From positions 2,914,001 to 2,978,000 of the forward strand of contig NZ_CP098812.1 of NCBI RefSeq assembly GCF_036825535.1: a stretch of DNA of 64,000 nt, given 5' to 3'. The notes beneath the pieces are model-generated. The model saw nothing but the letters and a program-made list of their open reading frames with translations. It had not been told where the DNA came from and ran no database searches. How positions within the stretch are numbered: position 1 is the first letter of the stretch; each line of letters opens with the position of its first letter. The position numbers and the translations under genes are program-made. This stretch comes from Parasalinivibrio latis (GTDB lineage: Bacteria; Pseudomonadota; Gammaproteobacteria; Enterobacterales; Vibrionaceae). Below are positions 31,799-40,973 of this stretch, piece after piece.

Positions 31799-34213
31799 TT
31801 AGAATGTACGTCCGATGGTGAATGTGAAGAACTCTTCATCATCACCCTCATATTTTTTGATTGGTTTAGCAACAGAGAATACCAACGGTCCCATTGGGGA
31901 CATCCACTGCAGCGCTGCACCATAAGATGCCCGGTAATTCATTGGATCTGAGTAGTCATAAACATACTGAGAGCCACTGGCAATCGGGACATTTGGATCA
32001 AATTCAGTATCCCAGACAGATGCGGCATCCACAAACACACTGGTACGGATAGAACGCTGGATCTCTGGCGAGGCAAATGGCGTAGGAACGATCAGCTCAA
32101 CACTGGCCAGGGCAGTGGCATTACCACCCACAGACTCATCAGTTCCTTCATATACCGGGTTGTTGGTGCCGGATGCGCCACCGGTATTATACACAGCTTT
32201 CGGACCAGCAGTATTGGAACGGAAACCACGCAGGGTTGAGAAACCACCTGCATAGAAATTCTCGTAGAACGGCAGCAGCTGTTCATTGTCTCCGGCTTTA
32301 CCATACCCGTTCCCATAACCCAGGCGACCGCGCAGCAACAACGTGAAGTCATGCCCCTCATTGAGCGGTATATACTGACGCACATCGTATTGCATCTTGA
32401 AGAACTGAACATCCGACCCTGGAATGGTCATCCGGTAGTACGCACGCTGGTAGTTACCTGCTGTTGGGAAATAACCCTTGTTCAGGTTGTTACGCGTCCA
32501 GGAAATGGACCAGTCAAAATCGTCGACCTCGAGACCACCATCAGATGTCAGGTTTTTCTCCTGCACTTCTTTAAACTTGTCGATTTGGTAGTAGCTTTCG
32601 AGGTTCGAAATCAGGTTGTGGGTGTACCCGATTGAAAAATCGAAGTAGTTAAGTTCATCAAACGGGAAACCCCAGGTCAGCGATGCACCGTAGCTTTGGT
32701 TGTTATAGTCAACGATGTTGGCATCAGAAGCTTCAAACTCGTTGTAAAACACCTTACCACCAAGGCTAATTCCATCCAGGGTGAAATACGGGTCACGATA
32801 GTCCAGCGTCAGGCTCTTGGAGTAATCATTAACCATAGCGTTAATACCTACCCGGTTACCTGTACCGGCAAAGTTATCCTGCTGGAGGCCTGCCTGGAAA
32901 CTGAGGCCGGATTCAGTACCAAAGCCAACACCGAAGTTCACACTGCCTGAGTTAGCCTCTTTAACGGTATAAACGATGTCAACTTCGTCGTCAGTTCCAG
33001 GTACACGCTGGGTTTGTACATCTACAGTTTCAAAGAACCCCAGACGGTTAAGACGCTCTTTACCACGCTCTACCGCTTTGGCATTGAGCCAGGAGCCTTC
33101 CATCTGGCGCATTTCACGGCGCAGCACTTCATCTTCGGTAATGGTGTTACCAGTAAAACTGATACGGCGTACGTAAATGCGCTTGCCCGGGTCGACGTTC
33201 ACGGTCAAGGTAACGCGCTTATCGTTGTCGTCAAACTCTGGCATGGTAAAGACTTGTGGGTAGGCGTAGCCCTGCTCACCCAGTTTCTTCTTGATAGCTT
33301 CTTCCAAGTCAGTAACCAGCGCGCCGTTGTATACGTCGCCGTCTTTGAACGTTACCAGCTTTTCGTATTCAGCTTCATTACCATTCAGCTCACCGCGGAA
33401 GTTCACTCCGGCAACAGTGTATGGTTCGCCTTCCTCAACATTGAGGGTGATGTAAACACCTTTCTTGTCCGGAGAAATGGAAACTTCCGTTGATTCCACC
33501 CGGAATTTCAGGTAACCGCGGTTGAGGTAAAAGGAACGTAAGTTCTCAAGGTCTCCCGCCAGCACCTGTTTCTGGTATTTTTCATCTCCAAGAAAATTCC
33601 ACCAAGGTACATTAGCCTGCAGTTTGAATACGTCTCGCAGCTCTTGATCAGTAAAAACATGGTTACCAATGAAGTTGATCTGCTTGATCTTGGCGGACAC
33701 ACCTTCTGTGAATACAAACTTTACGTCTGCTCGATTGCGCGGAAGCGGTGTGATCACGGCTTTCACCGTCGCGCCATATTTACCGACACTGTAATAAAAA
33801 TCTTCTAAGCCTTTTTCAACTTCACTGAGCTTGGTACGGTCAAGTGCTTCACCGACTCGTAACCCTGAAGCAGACAGGTTTTCTTTCAGCTGTTCGTCTT
33901 TAATGGCTTTATTGCCAGAAAAAGAGATGCTGGCAATAGTCGGGCGCTCAATCACTTTGACAATCAGGGTTTCACCATCACGGAGAACGCGAATATTTTC
34001 GAAGTTTCCTGATGCAAAGAGAGAACGAATGATATCGGCCACATCCTTGTCGTTTACATCGTCGCCAACCCGGACAGGCATGGCCAGCAGGGCAGCACCC
34101 AGGCTTACGCGCTGAAGACCTTCGAACTTGATATCTTTTACGACAAAGTCGTTCGCCTGTACCGACGCACTACCAAGTAATAGTGAGGCCAGTAGTAACT
34201 TTTTTATCGCCAT
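31799..34213 (-). CDS. bamA: Outer membrane protein assembly factor BamA
   Basis: An 804-residue Omp85 protein. The signal peptide ends near VQA-ND. Five POTRA domains fill about residues 20-420, and a 16-strand beta barrel follows, with the conserved loop motif LRGF in GGFSTLRGFRSN and a terminal Phe (GRTF). It inserts beta-barrel proteins into the outer membrane. Neighbours rseP (upstream) and skp (downstream) act in the same pathway. Confidence 0.98.
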   Translation of the reverse strand: MAIKKLLLASLLLGSASVQANDFVVKDIKFEGLQRVSLGAALLAMPVRVGDDVNDKDVADIIRSLFASGNFENIRVLRDGETLIVKVIERPTIASISFSGNKAIKDEQLKENLSASGLRVGEALDRTKLSEVEKGLEDFYYSVGKYGATVKAVITPLPRNRADVKFVFTEGVSAKIKQINFIGNHVFTDQELRDVFKLQANVPWWNFLGDEKYQKQVLAGDLENLRSFYLNRGYLKFRVESTEVSISPDKKGVYITLNVEEGEPYTVAGVNFRGELNGNEAEYEKLVTFKDGDVYNGALVTDLEEAIKKKLGEQGYAYPQVFTMPEFDDNDKRVTLTVNVDPGKRIYVRRISFTGNTITEDEVLRREMRQMEGSWLNAKAVERGKERLNRLGFFETVDVQTQRVPGTDDEVDIVYTVKEANSGSVNFGVGFGTESGLSFQAGLQQDNFAGTGNRVGINAMVNDYSKSLTLDYRDPYFTLDGISLGGKVFYNEFEASDANIVDYNNQSYGASLTWGFPFDELNYFDFSIGYTHNLISNLESYYQIDKFKEVQEKNLTSDGGLEVDDFDWSISWTRNNLNKGYFPTAGNYQRAYYRMTIPGSDVQFFKMQYDVRQYIPLNEGHDFTLLLRGRLGYGNGYGKAGDNEQLLPFYENFYAGGFSTLRGFRSNTAGPKAVYNTGGASGTNNPVYEGTDESVGGNATALASVELIVPTPFASPEIQRSIRTSVFVDAASVWDTEFDPNVPIASGSQYVYDYSDPMNYRASYGAALQWMSPMGPLVFSVAKPIKKYEGDDEEFFTFTIGRTF

Positions 34214-34247
34214 TGAATACTGTTATATCCTTGCTACTGCTTATTTT

Positions 34248-35600
34248 TTAAAGTCGGGCAAAATCGTTGAACAGCGCCACCGCCATTAAACAGACGATGA
34301 TGGCCGACCCAAGACGATATCCCAAGTCCTGAATGCGCTCAGAAACAGGCTTGCGTGTGATTGCTTCGATGCCGAAGAACATAAGGTGTCCACCATCAAG
34401 CACCGGCAGAGGCAACAGGTTAATGATGCCCAAATTCACACTGATTAACGCCAAAAAACTGAGAAAGTATACTAAACCATAATCAGCAGTTTGCCCTGCC
34501 CCTTTCGCGATCGAGATTGGGCCGCTAAGGTTTTTGATAGCTACGTCACCGGTAATCAGCTTGGTCAGCATATCAAATGTCAGGGAAACAACCTGCCAAG
34601 TTTTGTCCAGCGCCTGTGGAATTGCTTCCAATGCCCCAAACTGCAAATCAAATCGGTATGACTCTGGCCAAGGCTCCATTTTGGGAGCAAATCCGGCATA
34701 ACCAATATTCAGTTCACCGGCTTTCCGGCTTTCCGGTACCAGTGTCAGGTCAGAAAGCACGCCCGCTTTCTTCACTTCCAAGGACACCTGCTTACCCGGG
34801 TTGGCTCGAATCACCTCAACGACGCTTCGCCAATCAGTGAATGGCTTTCCGTTCACTGAGACAATTTCATCACCTACATCCAGTCCAGCTTTTACCGCCG
34901 GACTCCCGTCTACAACCTGCGAGACTTCGTTGAGAATGGCAGGAGAATAAGGCGTAATACCTAAGGTGTTCAGTGCCGACTGGGTCTCCGGGTCAAACGA
35001 CCAGGATGTAAGGTTCAACGTTTTGTCCAGTGTGTAGTCACTGCCATCCGGTGAAACGTCAACCGCCATGCTGTTATCACCAATATGGGAAATAACAGCC
35101 ATATTGACCGCTTCCCAGTTAGGCGTTTTGACGCCGGATATAGACTTAAGTTCCATTCCCGGCTCAATTCCCGCTTCTGCGGCAATTGATTGCGGAGCCA
35201 CCTCACCAATTACCGGCTTGATAGACGGTACACCTATGATAAATACCAGCCAGTATGCAACGATAGCGAACAGGAAATTCGCCAATGGCCCAGCGGCCAC
35301 AATAGCACTTCGCTGCCATAAGGGTTTTCGGTTAAATGCTTGATCAACTTGGTCAGCAGGCACGTCATCAACCCGCTCATCCACCATTTTGACGTAACCG
35401 CCAAGGGGAATCATCGCCAGGGTGTATTCGGTTCCGTCCTTTCCGGTCTTGCGCCAAATGGCCTTACCAAAGCCAATAGAGAAGCGCTCAACTTTGACCC
35501 CGCATCGCCGGGCCACCCAAAAATGGCCGAACTCATGCACGGTGATCAGGACACCCAACGCTAAAAGAAAAGCCCCGGTATCCCAAAGAAATCCCATCAT
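34248..35600 (-). CDS. rseP: Site-2 intramembrane zinc metalloprotease RseP
   Basis: A 450-residue polytopic protein. The zinc motif HEFGH is at 22-26, and the second active-site element LPVLDGGHL carries the third metal ligand. Two PDZ domains lie between (about 115-310). It performs the second cleavage of anti-sigma factor RseA, releasing sigma-E in response to envelope stress. The start overlaps the dxr stop (ATGA); a second Met directly follows the first. Confidence 0.97.
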   Translation of the reverse strand: MMGFLWDTGAFLLALGVLITVHEFGHFWVARRCGVKVERFSIGFGKAIWRKTGKDGTEYTLAMIPLGGYVKMVDERVDDVPADQVDQAFNRKPLWQRSAIVAAGPLANFLFAIVAYWLVFIIGVPSIKPVIGEVAPQSIAAEAGIEPGMELKSISGVKTPNWEAVNMAVISHIGDNSMAVDVSPDGSDYTLDKTLNLTSWSFDPETQSALNTLGITPYSPAILNEVSQVVDGSPAVKAGLDVGDEIVSVNGKPFTDWRSVVEVIRANPGKQVSLEVKKAGVLSDLTLVPESRKAGELNIGYAGFAPKMEPWPESYRFDLQFGALEAIPQALDKTWQVVSLTFDMLTKLITGDVAIKNLSGPISIAKGAGQTADYGLVYFLSFLALISVNLGIINLLPLPVLDGGHLMFFGIEAITRKPVSERIQDLGYRLGSAIIVCLMAVALFNDFARL

Positions 35601-36793
35601 ATTGTCACCTTAGCAACCTGTTCCGTGGCGTAAACCCTTGCCATTCTATCGACCTCCAGCAACCAATCCAAGCTGTCAGCACTTTCAATCGGAGCGTGTT
35701 CAAGGACAGCGGCATTCACTTCAGCAATCTGAGTAAAACGAATTTTTCCAGCAAGGAATGCAGCAACCGCAACTTCATTGGCTGCATTCAGTGTCGTCGT
35801 GGCTGCCTGCCCCGTATAACAGGCATCAATGGCCAGCTTCAGACACGGGTAACGGGCGAAATCTGGTGCAAGGAATGTCAATTCCCCCAGTTGCGTGAAA
35901 TCCAAGGGTGCCACACCTGCAACAATACGCTCAGGATAAGCCATCGCATTTGCGATCGGCGTTCGCATATCAGGTTGGCCCATTTGAGCAAGTACAGAGC
36001 CATCCCGGTACTGCACCATTGAATGGATAACAGACTGTGGGTGAATCACTACCTTAAGTTGTTCACGACTGGCATTAAACAGCCAACGTGCTTCGATATA
36101 CTCGAGGCCTTTGTTCATCATTGTCGCTGAATCGACAGAGATTTTTGGTCCCATTGACCAATTAGGGTGGGCAATCGCCATCGCTGGTGTTACATCAGCC
36201 AGAGTCCCAATATCGCTATACCTGAAAGGCCCACCAGAGCCGGTCAGCAGGATATGGCTTACACCCTGTCCAGACAGGTCACACCGACCCGGCTGTCGTT
36301 GCACGGCCTCAGGAAGGCACTGGAAAATGGCGTTGTGTTCACTGTCTACCGGAAGAAGCTCAGCACCGTACTGGTGAACAGCATCAATAAACAACTGCCC
36401 TGACATCACCAATGCTTCTTTGTTAGCCAGCAACACACGCTTTCCTGCCTTTACGGCTGCCATGGTTGGCATCAAGCCGGCGGCACCAACAATAGCCGCC
36501 ATAACTGTGTCGACTTCTTCCAATGATGCGACGTCACACAGTCCTTGTTCGCCAAACAGTACATTACAAACCAACCCTTCGGCTTTTAAAAGACTGCTTA
36601 GTTGCTGGGCACTTTTCTCACAGCCCATGGCAACGTAGGCTGGCTTCCACTTCCGACAAAGAGCATGCATTTTTTCCACATTGCTGTTGGCTGCCAGAGC
36701 GACGACTTGGTAGGAGGAAGGGTTGTGTTCAATCACTGAAAGCGTGCTGGCACCGATAGAGCCAGTCGCACCGAGTAAGGTTAGCTTACGCAT
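35597..36793 (-). CDS. dxr: 1-deoxy-D-xylulose 5-phosphate reductoisomerase
   Basis: A 398-residue enzyme of the MEP isoprenoid pathway. The NADPH-binding LLGATGSIGASTL opens the protein, followed by LLANKEALVMSG, LLPVDSEHNAIFQCL and LTGSGGPFR. The metal-binding/active-site block SMGPKISVDSATMMNKGLE is also present. It supplies precursors that uppS, encoded upstream in the same run, uses. Confidence 0.98.
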   Translation of the reverse strand: MRKLTLLGATGSIGASTLSVIEHNPSSYQVVALAANSNVEKMHALCRKWKPAYVAMGCEKSAQQLSSLLKAEGLVCNVLFGEQGLCDVASLEEVDTVMAAIVGAAGLMPTMAAVKAGKRVLLANKEALVMSGQLFIDAVHQYGAELLPVDSEHNAIFQCLPEAVQRQPGRCDLSGQGVSHILLTGSGGPFRYSDIGTLADVTPAMAIAHPNWSMGPKISVDSATMMNKGLEYIEARWLFNASREQLKVVIHPQSVIHSMVQYRDGSVLAQMGQPDMRTPIANAMAYPERIVAGVAPLDFTQLGELTFLAPDFARYPCLKLAIDACYTGQAATTTLNAANEVAVAAFLAGKIRFTQIAEVNAAVLEHAPIESADSLDWLLEVDRMARVYATEQVAKVTI

Positions 36794-36816
36794 AAATCAA
36801 ACCTGTTTGACGAAAA

Positions 36817-36850
36817 TCGCCCCTTATATACAGTTTAAAGGGGCGATTGT
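36817..36850 (-). terminator. Hairpin between cdsA and dxr
   Basis: Perfect 11-bp stem AATCGCCCCTT/AAGGGGCGATT with a 12-nt loop in the 61-bp cdsA-dxr gap. On the minus strand it is followed by only TTTTC-like text, so it may be a weak terminator, an attenuator or an RNA-stability element. Confidence 0.55.
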
Positions 36851-36854
36851 TATC

Positions 36855-37703
36855 TTACATCTGCCAGAAGTACAACAGGGTAAATACCGGGAACGCAGCT
36901 GTTAAACTGTCTATACGGTCCAGAATGCCTCCATGGCCAGGTAAAATATTTCCGCTATCCTTTACACCGGATACACGTTTAAACATGCTCTCTGCCAAAT
37001 CTCCCAGAACCGAAGCCAGTACGGTAACCAGAGTTACACCGCCCAGCGCTGCAGCACTTGAGAATTCAATATTGAAGGCTTCTGCCGCACCAAAAGAAAC
37101 GAGGATTGCTGCAATAACACCCCCTGCCAGGCCTTCTACAGTTTTGTTCGGGCTGACATTTGGCGCCATCTTACGCTTGCCAAACTTTTTGCCGGCAAAA
37201 TAAGCACCACTGTCTGCCGCCCATACCATCAGGCATACCAACAGAAGCAGCTTTGCACCATAAAATGGTTCTTCAGGTAGATGGGCATAGCGAAGTATCA
37301 GAACACTCCAGAAAAAGGGAACCAGTGTCATGATACCGAAAAGATGGCGCAGTAAACTGCTGTGAGACCACCAGGATGCACTGCGAGGATACGTAAGTAC
37401 GAAACCTGCAGCCAGAAGCCACCATGCAACACCGGCACCAACGATTTCAACGCTGCCCATCGCCAGGTGATTGATACTGTCTACATCGAAAGGAATTAAG
37501 ATAGCGCTGGCCCCCAAGGCAACAACCTGAGGAATCAACGAACGAATTTTACTGTCACCCGGAATAAACTGTGTCCACTCCCAGTGCCCCAGCAAAGTAA
37601 CCAGCATCAACGCGACGAAAAACGGAAAAGGGGGAAGGTAAAAGATTCCCGCGACAACTAACGGAGCAAGCACTAGCGCTGTCAAAACACGTTGTTTGAG
37701 CAA
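36855..37703 (-). CDS. cdsA: Phosphatidate cytidylyltransferase
   Basis: A 282-residue integral membrane enzyme with about eight helices. The C-terminal signature is visible as SVLGDLAESMFKRVSGVKDSG...PGHGGILDRIDS. It makes CDP-diacylglycerol, the branch point of phospholipid synthesis. It is 25 bp downstream of uppS. Confidence 0.97.
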   Translation of the reverse strand: MLKQRVLTALVLAPLVVAGIFYLPPFPFFVALMLVTLLGHWEWTQFIPGDSKIRSLIPQVVALGASAILIPFDVDSINHLAMGSVEIVGAGVAWWLLAAGFVLTYPRSASWWSHSSLLRHLFGIMTLVPFFWSVLILRYAHLPEEPFYGAKLLLLVCLMVWAADSGAYFAGKKFGKRKMAPNVSPNKTVEGLAGGVIAAILVSFGAAEAFNIEFSSAAALGGVTLVTVLASVLGDLAESMFKRVSGVKDSGNILPGHGGILDRIDSLTAAFPVFTLLYFWQM

Positions 37704-37728
37704 ACCATTTCCTCTTATATTGCCAATC

Positions 37729-38493
37729 TTATTGTTTCATCATTGCTTTTATCTGGTCGCCCGTGCAGCCAAAACGACGTTCACGCGAGACATACCAGGC
37801 AATGGCATCCGAGAGACTTTGCTCATCAAAATCTGGCCAAAACTGTTCTGTAAAATAGAATTCAGCATAGGCCGCTTGCCACAACATAAAGTTACTGATG
37901 CGGCATTCACCACTGGTACGAATTAGCAGATCAACCTGCGGCATCTCAGCAGTGGTTAAACATTTCTCTACAAGTGATTCATTTACCGCACCGCTGACAA
38001 GCTTTCCATCCTCAATCAGTTGAGCGATACGTTTTGCCGCCTGGGCGATATCCCACTGCCCACCGTAATTTGCGGCGATATTCAGGGTCATACCTTCGTT
38101 TTGGGCCGTCATTGCCTCTGCTGACGCAATCTTGTCACGCAGATTTTCACTGAAACGACTGGTATCACCGATTATTTTTAAACGGACTCCGTTTTTATGA
38201 AGCCGTCGGGCCTCCCGGGTCAGGACAGTAACGAACAGATCCATCAACAGGCTGACTTCCTCTTCAGGACGTCGCCAATTTTCGCTGCTGAAAGCAAACA
38301 ACGTTAATACTTTAATTCCCAACCGATTGGCTGCTGATACGGTTCTGCGTACAGCTTCGACACCTGCTTTATGCCCGAAAACTCGGGCTTTCCCCCGGGC
38401 CTTCGCCCATCGGCCGTTGCCATCCATAATGACGGCGATATGCTGAGGGAGCAATGTTGTATCAAGCAACGTGTCAACGGTTTGCTTAGTCAT
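37729..38493 (-). CDS. uppS: Undecaprenyl diphosphate synthase
   Basis: A 254-residue cis-prenyltransferase. The catalytic motif HIAVIMDGNGRWAK, followed by GHKAGVEAVRR, SSENWRRP and the C-terminal DLLIRTSGECRISNFMLWQ, identifies it. It makes the C55 lipid carrier for peptidoglycan and O-antigen. Start MTKQTVD at 38493 has GAGGTG upstream; a longer frame from 38544 overlaps the frr terminator. Confidence 0.97.
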   Translation of the reverse strand: MTKQTVDTLLDTTLLPQHIAVIMDGNGRWAKARGKARVFGHKAGVEAVRRTVSAANRLGIKVLTLFAFSSENWRRPEEEVSLLMDLFVTVLTREARRLHKNGVRLKIIGDTSRFSENLRDKIASAEAMTAQNEGMTLNIAANYGGQWDIAQAAKRIAQLIEDGKLVSGAVNESLVEKCLTTAEMPQVDLLIRTSGECRISNFMLWQAAYAEFYFTEQFWPDFDEQSLSDAIAWYVSRERRFGCTGDQIKAMMKQ

Positions 38494-38512
38494 AGCACCT
38501 CTAAAATACGCA

Positions 38513-38545
38513 AAAAGCGCTGTGCTGCCCGCACAGCGCTTCATT
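38513..38545 (-). terminator. Terminator-like hairpin after frr
   Basis: Minus strand: perfect 11-bp stem AAGCGCTGTGC/GCACAGCGCTT with a short loop and a TTTTT tail, in the frr-uppS gap. It likely ends much of the rpsB-tsf-pyrH-frr transcript, so uppS onward may have its own promoter. Confidence 0.8.
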
Positions 38546-38569
38546 CAGAGCCGAAGAGTGTAGCGGGAA

Positions 38570-39127
38570 TTAGACTTCCATCAACTCTTTTTCTTTGGCT
38601 TCAAGAACCGCATCAATGTTTTTGATCGCAGCATCTGTCAGCTTTTGAATATCATCCTGACCACGACGATCTTCATCTTCGGAGATTTCTTTTTCTTTCA
38701 GAAGTGCTTTCAGATCACTGTTTGCGTCACGGCGAATGTTACGCACAGCAACACGGCCTTGTTCAGCTTCGCCACGTACAACCTTAACCAGATCGCGACG
38801 ACGCTCTTCTGTCAATGGAGGAAGAGGAACGCGGATAACAGTGCCTGCAGACATTGGGTTCAGACCCAGATCTGAAGCCATGATCGCTTTTTCTACTGCT
38901 GGCGCAACCTGACGGTCAAACACAGTCAGTGCCAAAGTGCGTGAATCTTCGGTAGTAATAGAAGCCAGTTGCTTCAGAGGCGTTTTTGCACCGTAGTACT
39001 CAACGGAGATGCCATCCAGAATGCTTGGGTGCGCGCGGCCTGTACGTACTTTTGCCAGGGTGTTGCGCAGTGCTTCAACGCTTTTTTCCATGCGTTGTTT
39101 TGCATCTTCTTTAATTTCGTTAATCAC
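38570..39127 (-). CDS. frr: Ribosome recycling factor
   Basis: A 185-residue protein, identical in length to E. coli RRF. KVRTGRAHPSILDGI, VPLPPLTEERRRDLVKVV and the C-terminal DDIQKLTDAAIKNIDAVLEAKEKELMEV are recognisable. With EF-G it splits post-termination ribosomes. It closes the translation-linked part of this gene run. Confidence 0.98.
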   Translation of the reverse strand: MINEIKEDAKQRMEKSVEALRNTLAKVRTGRAHPSILDGISVEYYGAKTPLKQLASITTEDSRTLALTVFDRQVAPAVEKAIMASDLGLNPMSAGTVIRVPLPPLTEERRRDLVKVVRGEAEQGRVAVRNIRRDANSDLKALLKEKEISEDEDRRGQDDIQKLTDAAIKNIDAVLEAKEKELMEV

Positions 39128-39178
39128 GTTTTTATCCTTTCTGGGATCGTAACCGGCATATTATGCCACTGTTCAGGC

Positions 39179-39907
39179 TTATGCGTTAGAAATCAGAGTG
39201 CCTTCAGGCTCGCCCATCACAACGCGACGGAGAGCACCAGGCTTGTTCATGTTGAAAACGCGGATAGGCATACCATGATCACGCGCCAGCGTAAACGCAG
39301 CCAGGTCCATAACTTTCAACTCTTTCTCCAGAACTTCCTGGTAAGAGAGCTTACCATAAAGTTCCGCGTCCGGGTTCTTTGCCGGATCTTCTGAGAATAC
39401 GCCATCTACCTTGGTAGCTTTGATTACAACGTCAGCTTCAATTTCAATACCGCGCAGGCAGGCTGCAGAGTCGGTAGTGAAGAATGGGTTGCCAGTACCG
39501 GCGGAGAAAATAACTACGCGCTCGTTACGCAGCTGGCTGATAGCCTCTGCCCAGCTGTAGTTGTCACACACACCGTTAAGAGGGATAGCAGACATCAATT
39601 TGGCGTTCACATAGGCACGGTGCAGCGAATCACGCATTGCCAGGCCGTTCATCACAGTCGCCAACATACCCATGTGGTCACCCACAACTCGGTTCATCCC
39701 TGCTTCAGCAAGGCCGGCGCCACGGAAAAGGTTTCCGCCACCGATAACCACACCAACCTGAACACCGAGTTCAACCAATTCTTTGACTTCTTGAGCCATA
39801 CGATCAAGTACAGCAGGATCGATACCAAAACCTTCGGCACCCTGCAGTGCTTCACCACTCAGTTTCAGCAGGATTCGTTGATAAACAGGTTTAGGATTTG
39901 TGGTCAT
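39179..39907 (-). CDS. pyrH: UMP kinase
   Basis: A 242-residue hexameric UMP kinase of the amino-acid-kinase fold. YQRILLKLSGEALQG, GVVIGGGNLFRGAGL, DHMGMLATVMN and GTGNPFFTTDSAA are close to E. coli PyrH. It makes UDP for RNA and for UDP-sugars of cell-wall and lipid A synthesis. Start MTTNPKP is chosen by homology, with AAGG upstream. Confidence 0.98.
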   Translation of the reverse strand: MTTNPKPVYQRILLKLSGEALQGAEGFGIDPAVLDRMAQEVKELVELGVQVGVVIGGGNLFRGAGLAEAGMNRVVGDHMGMLATVMNGLAMRDSLHRAYVNAKLMSAIPLNGVCDNYSWAEAISQLRNERVVIFSAGTGNPFFTTDSAACLRGIEIEADVVIKATKVDGVFSEDPAKNPDAELYGKLSYQEVLEKELKVMDLAAFTLARDHGMPIRVFNMNKPGALRRVVMGEPEGTLISNA

Positions 39908-39949
39908 TGTTTTTACCTTTTTTGGCACAATCGGGGATGGAGTTGTGAA

Positions 39950-39979
39950 AAGACCGCAGCGTTTCGGACTGCGGTCTTT
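39950..39979 (-). terminator. Terminator-like hairpin between tsf and pyrH
   Basis: Minus strand: stem AAGACCGCAG/CTGCGGTCTT with a 9-nt loop and a TTTT tail, in the gap after tsf. A partial terminator would reduce pyrH relative to the ribosomal genes. Confidence 0.7.
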
Positions 39980-39999
39980 GATATTTGCTACAAGATCAA

Positions 40000-40839
40000 T
40001 TAGATCTTCTGAGCAGCAGCAACTTCAGCAGCGAAGTCTACTTCTTGTCTCTCGATACCTTCACCTACTTCCAGGCGTACGAAGGTAGAAACTGAAGCGC
40101 CTTTTTCTTTCAGGATTTCGCCAACGGTCTTCTTAGGTTCCATGATGAACGCTTGACCAGTCAGAGAAACTTCGCCGGTGAACTTCTTCATGCGGCCGAT
40201 AACCATCTTCTCAGCGATTTCAGCAGGCTTGCCTTCGTTCATCGCGATTTCGATTTGGATTTGCTTCTCTTTTTCAACTACGTCAGCTGGCACGTCGTCT
40301 GGAGTTACGTACTCAGGCTTAGAAGCTGCAACGTGCATAGCAACGTGCTTCAGAGTTTCAGCGTCACCTTCACCAGCAACAACAACACCGATGCGGTCGC
40401 CGTGACGGTAAGAGGCCAGCTCAACACCTTCAACGTACTGTACGCGACGGATAGAAACGTTTTCACCGATCTTAGCAACCAGTGCAACGCGAGCTTCTTC
40501 GAATTGAGCTTGCAGCTCTTCTACGCTTGCTTTTGAAGCCAGGGCAGCTTCAGCTACTTCGTTTGCGAAAGCGGTGAAGTTACCGTCTTTAGCAACGAAG
40601 TCAGTCTGGCAGTTAACTTCAACCAGAGCAGCAACACCGTTTGCATCTTTGATGATGATGGTGCCTTCGGCAGCTACGTTACCTGCTTTCTTAGCAGCTT
40701 TAGCAGCACCGCTCTTACGCATGTTTTCAATTGCCAGCTCGATGTCGCCGTTGGTTTCAACCAGCGCCTTCTTACATTCCATCATACCTGCGCCAGTACG
40801 TTCGCGCAGTTCTTTTACCAGGGCAGCAGTAACAGCCAT
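40000..40839 (-). CDS. tsf: Elongation factor Ts
   Basis: A 279-residue protein. The conserved start region VKELRERTGAGMMECKKAL and CQTDFVAKD (the TDF motif that contacts EF-Tu) are present. It is the nucleotide exchange factor for EF-Tu. It is preceded by GAGGATT. It lies downstream of rpsB, with which it is normally co-regulated. Confidence 0.98.
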   Translation of the reverse strand: MAVTAALVKELRERTGAGMMECKKALVETNGDIELAIENMRKSGAAKAAKKAGNVAAEGTIIIKDANGVAALVEVNCQTDFVAKDGNFTAFANEVAEAALASKASVEELQAQFEEARVALVAKIGENVSIRRVQYVEGVELASYRHGDRIGVVVAGEGDAETLKHVAMHVAASKPEYVTPDDVPADVVEKEKQIQIEIAMNEGKPAEIAEKMVIGRMKKFTGEVSLTGQAFIMEPKKTVGEILKEKGASVSTFVRLEVGEGIERQEVDFAAEVAAAQKI

Positions 40840-40875
40840 GATTCAATCCTCAATTCGATACAGTTCAGGTAAAAT

Positions 40876-40904
40876 TCAGGGGCCCCGATTCTGGTGGCCC
40901 CTGA
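40876..40904 (-). terminator. Attenuator-like hairpin between rpsB and tsf
   Basis: Perfect 9-bp G/C-rich stem TCAGGGGCC/GGCCCCTGA with an 11-nt loop, followed on the minus strand by AATTTTACC. Its position corresponds to the partial terminator known in the rpsB-tsf gap of E. coli. Confidence 0.65.
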
Positions 40905-40973
40905 TAACCATACTTAGCTTACAGCGTGCAGTTCATGCTGCTCACTAAGGACGCTCACAAGGAGCTTGTAGAC

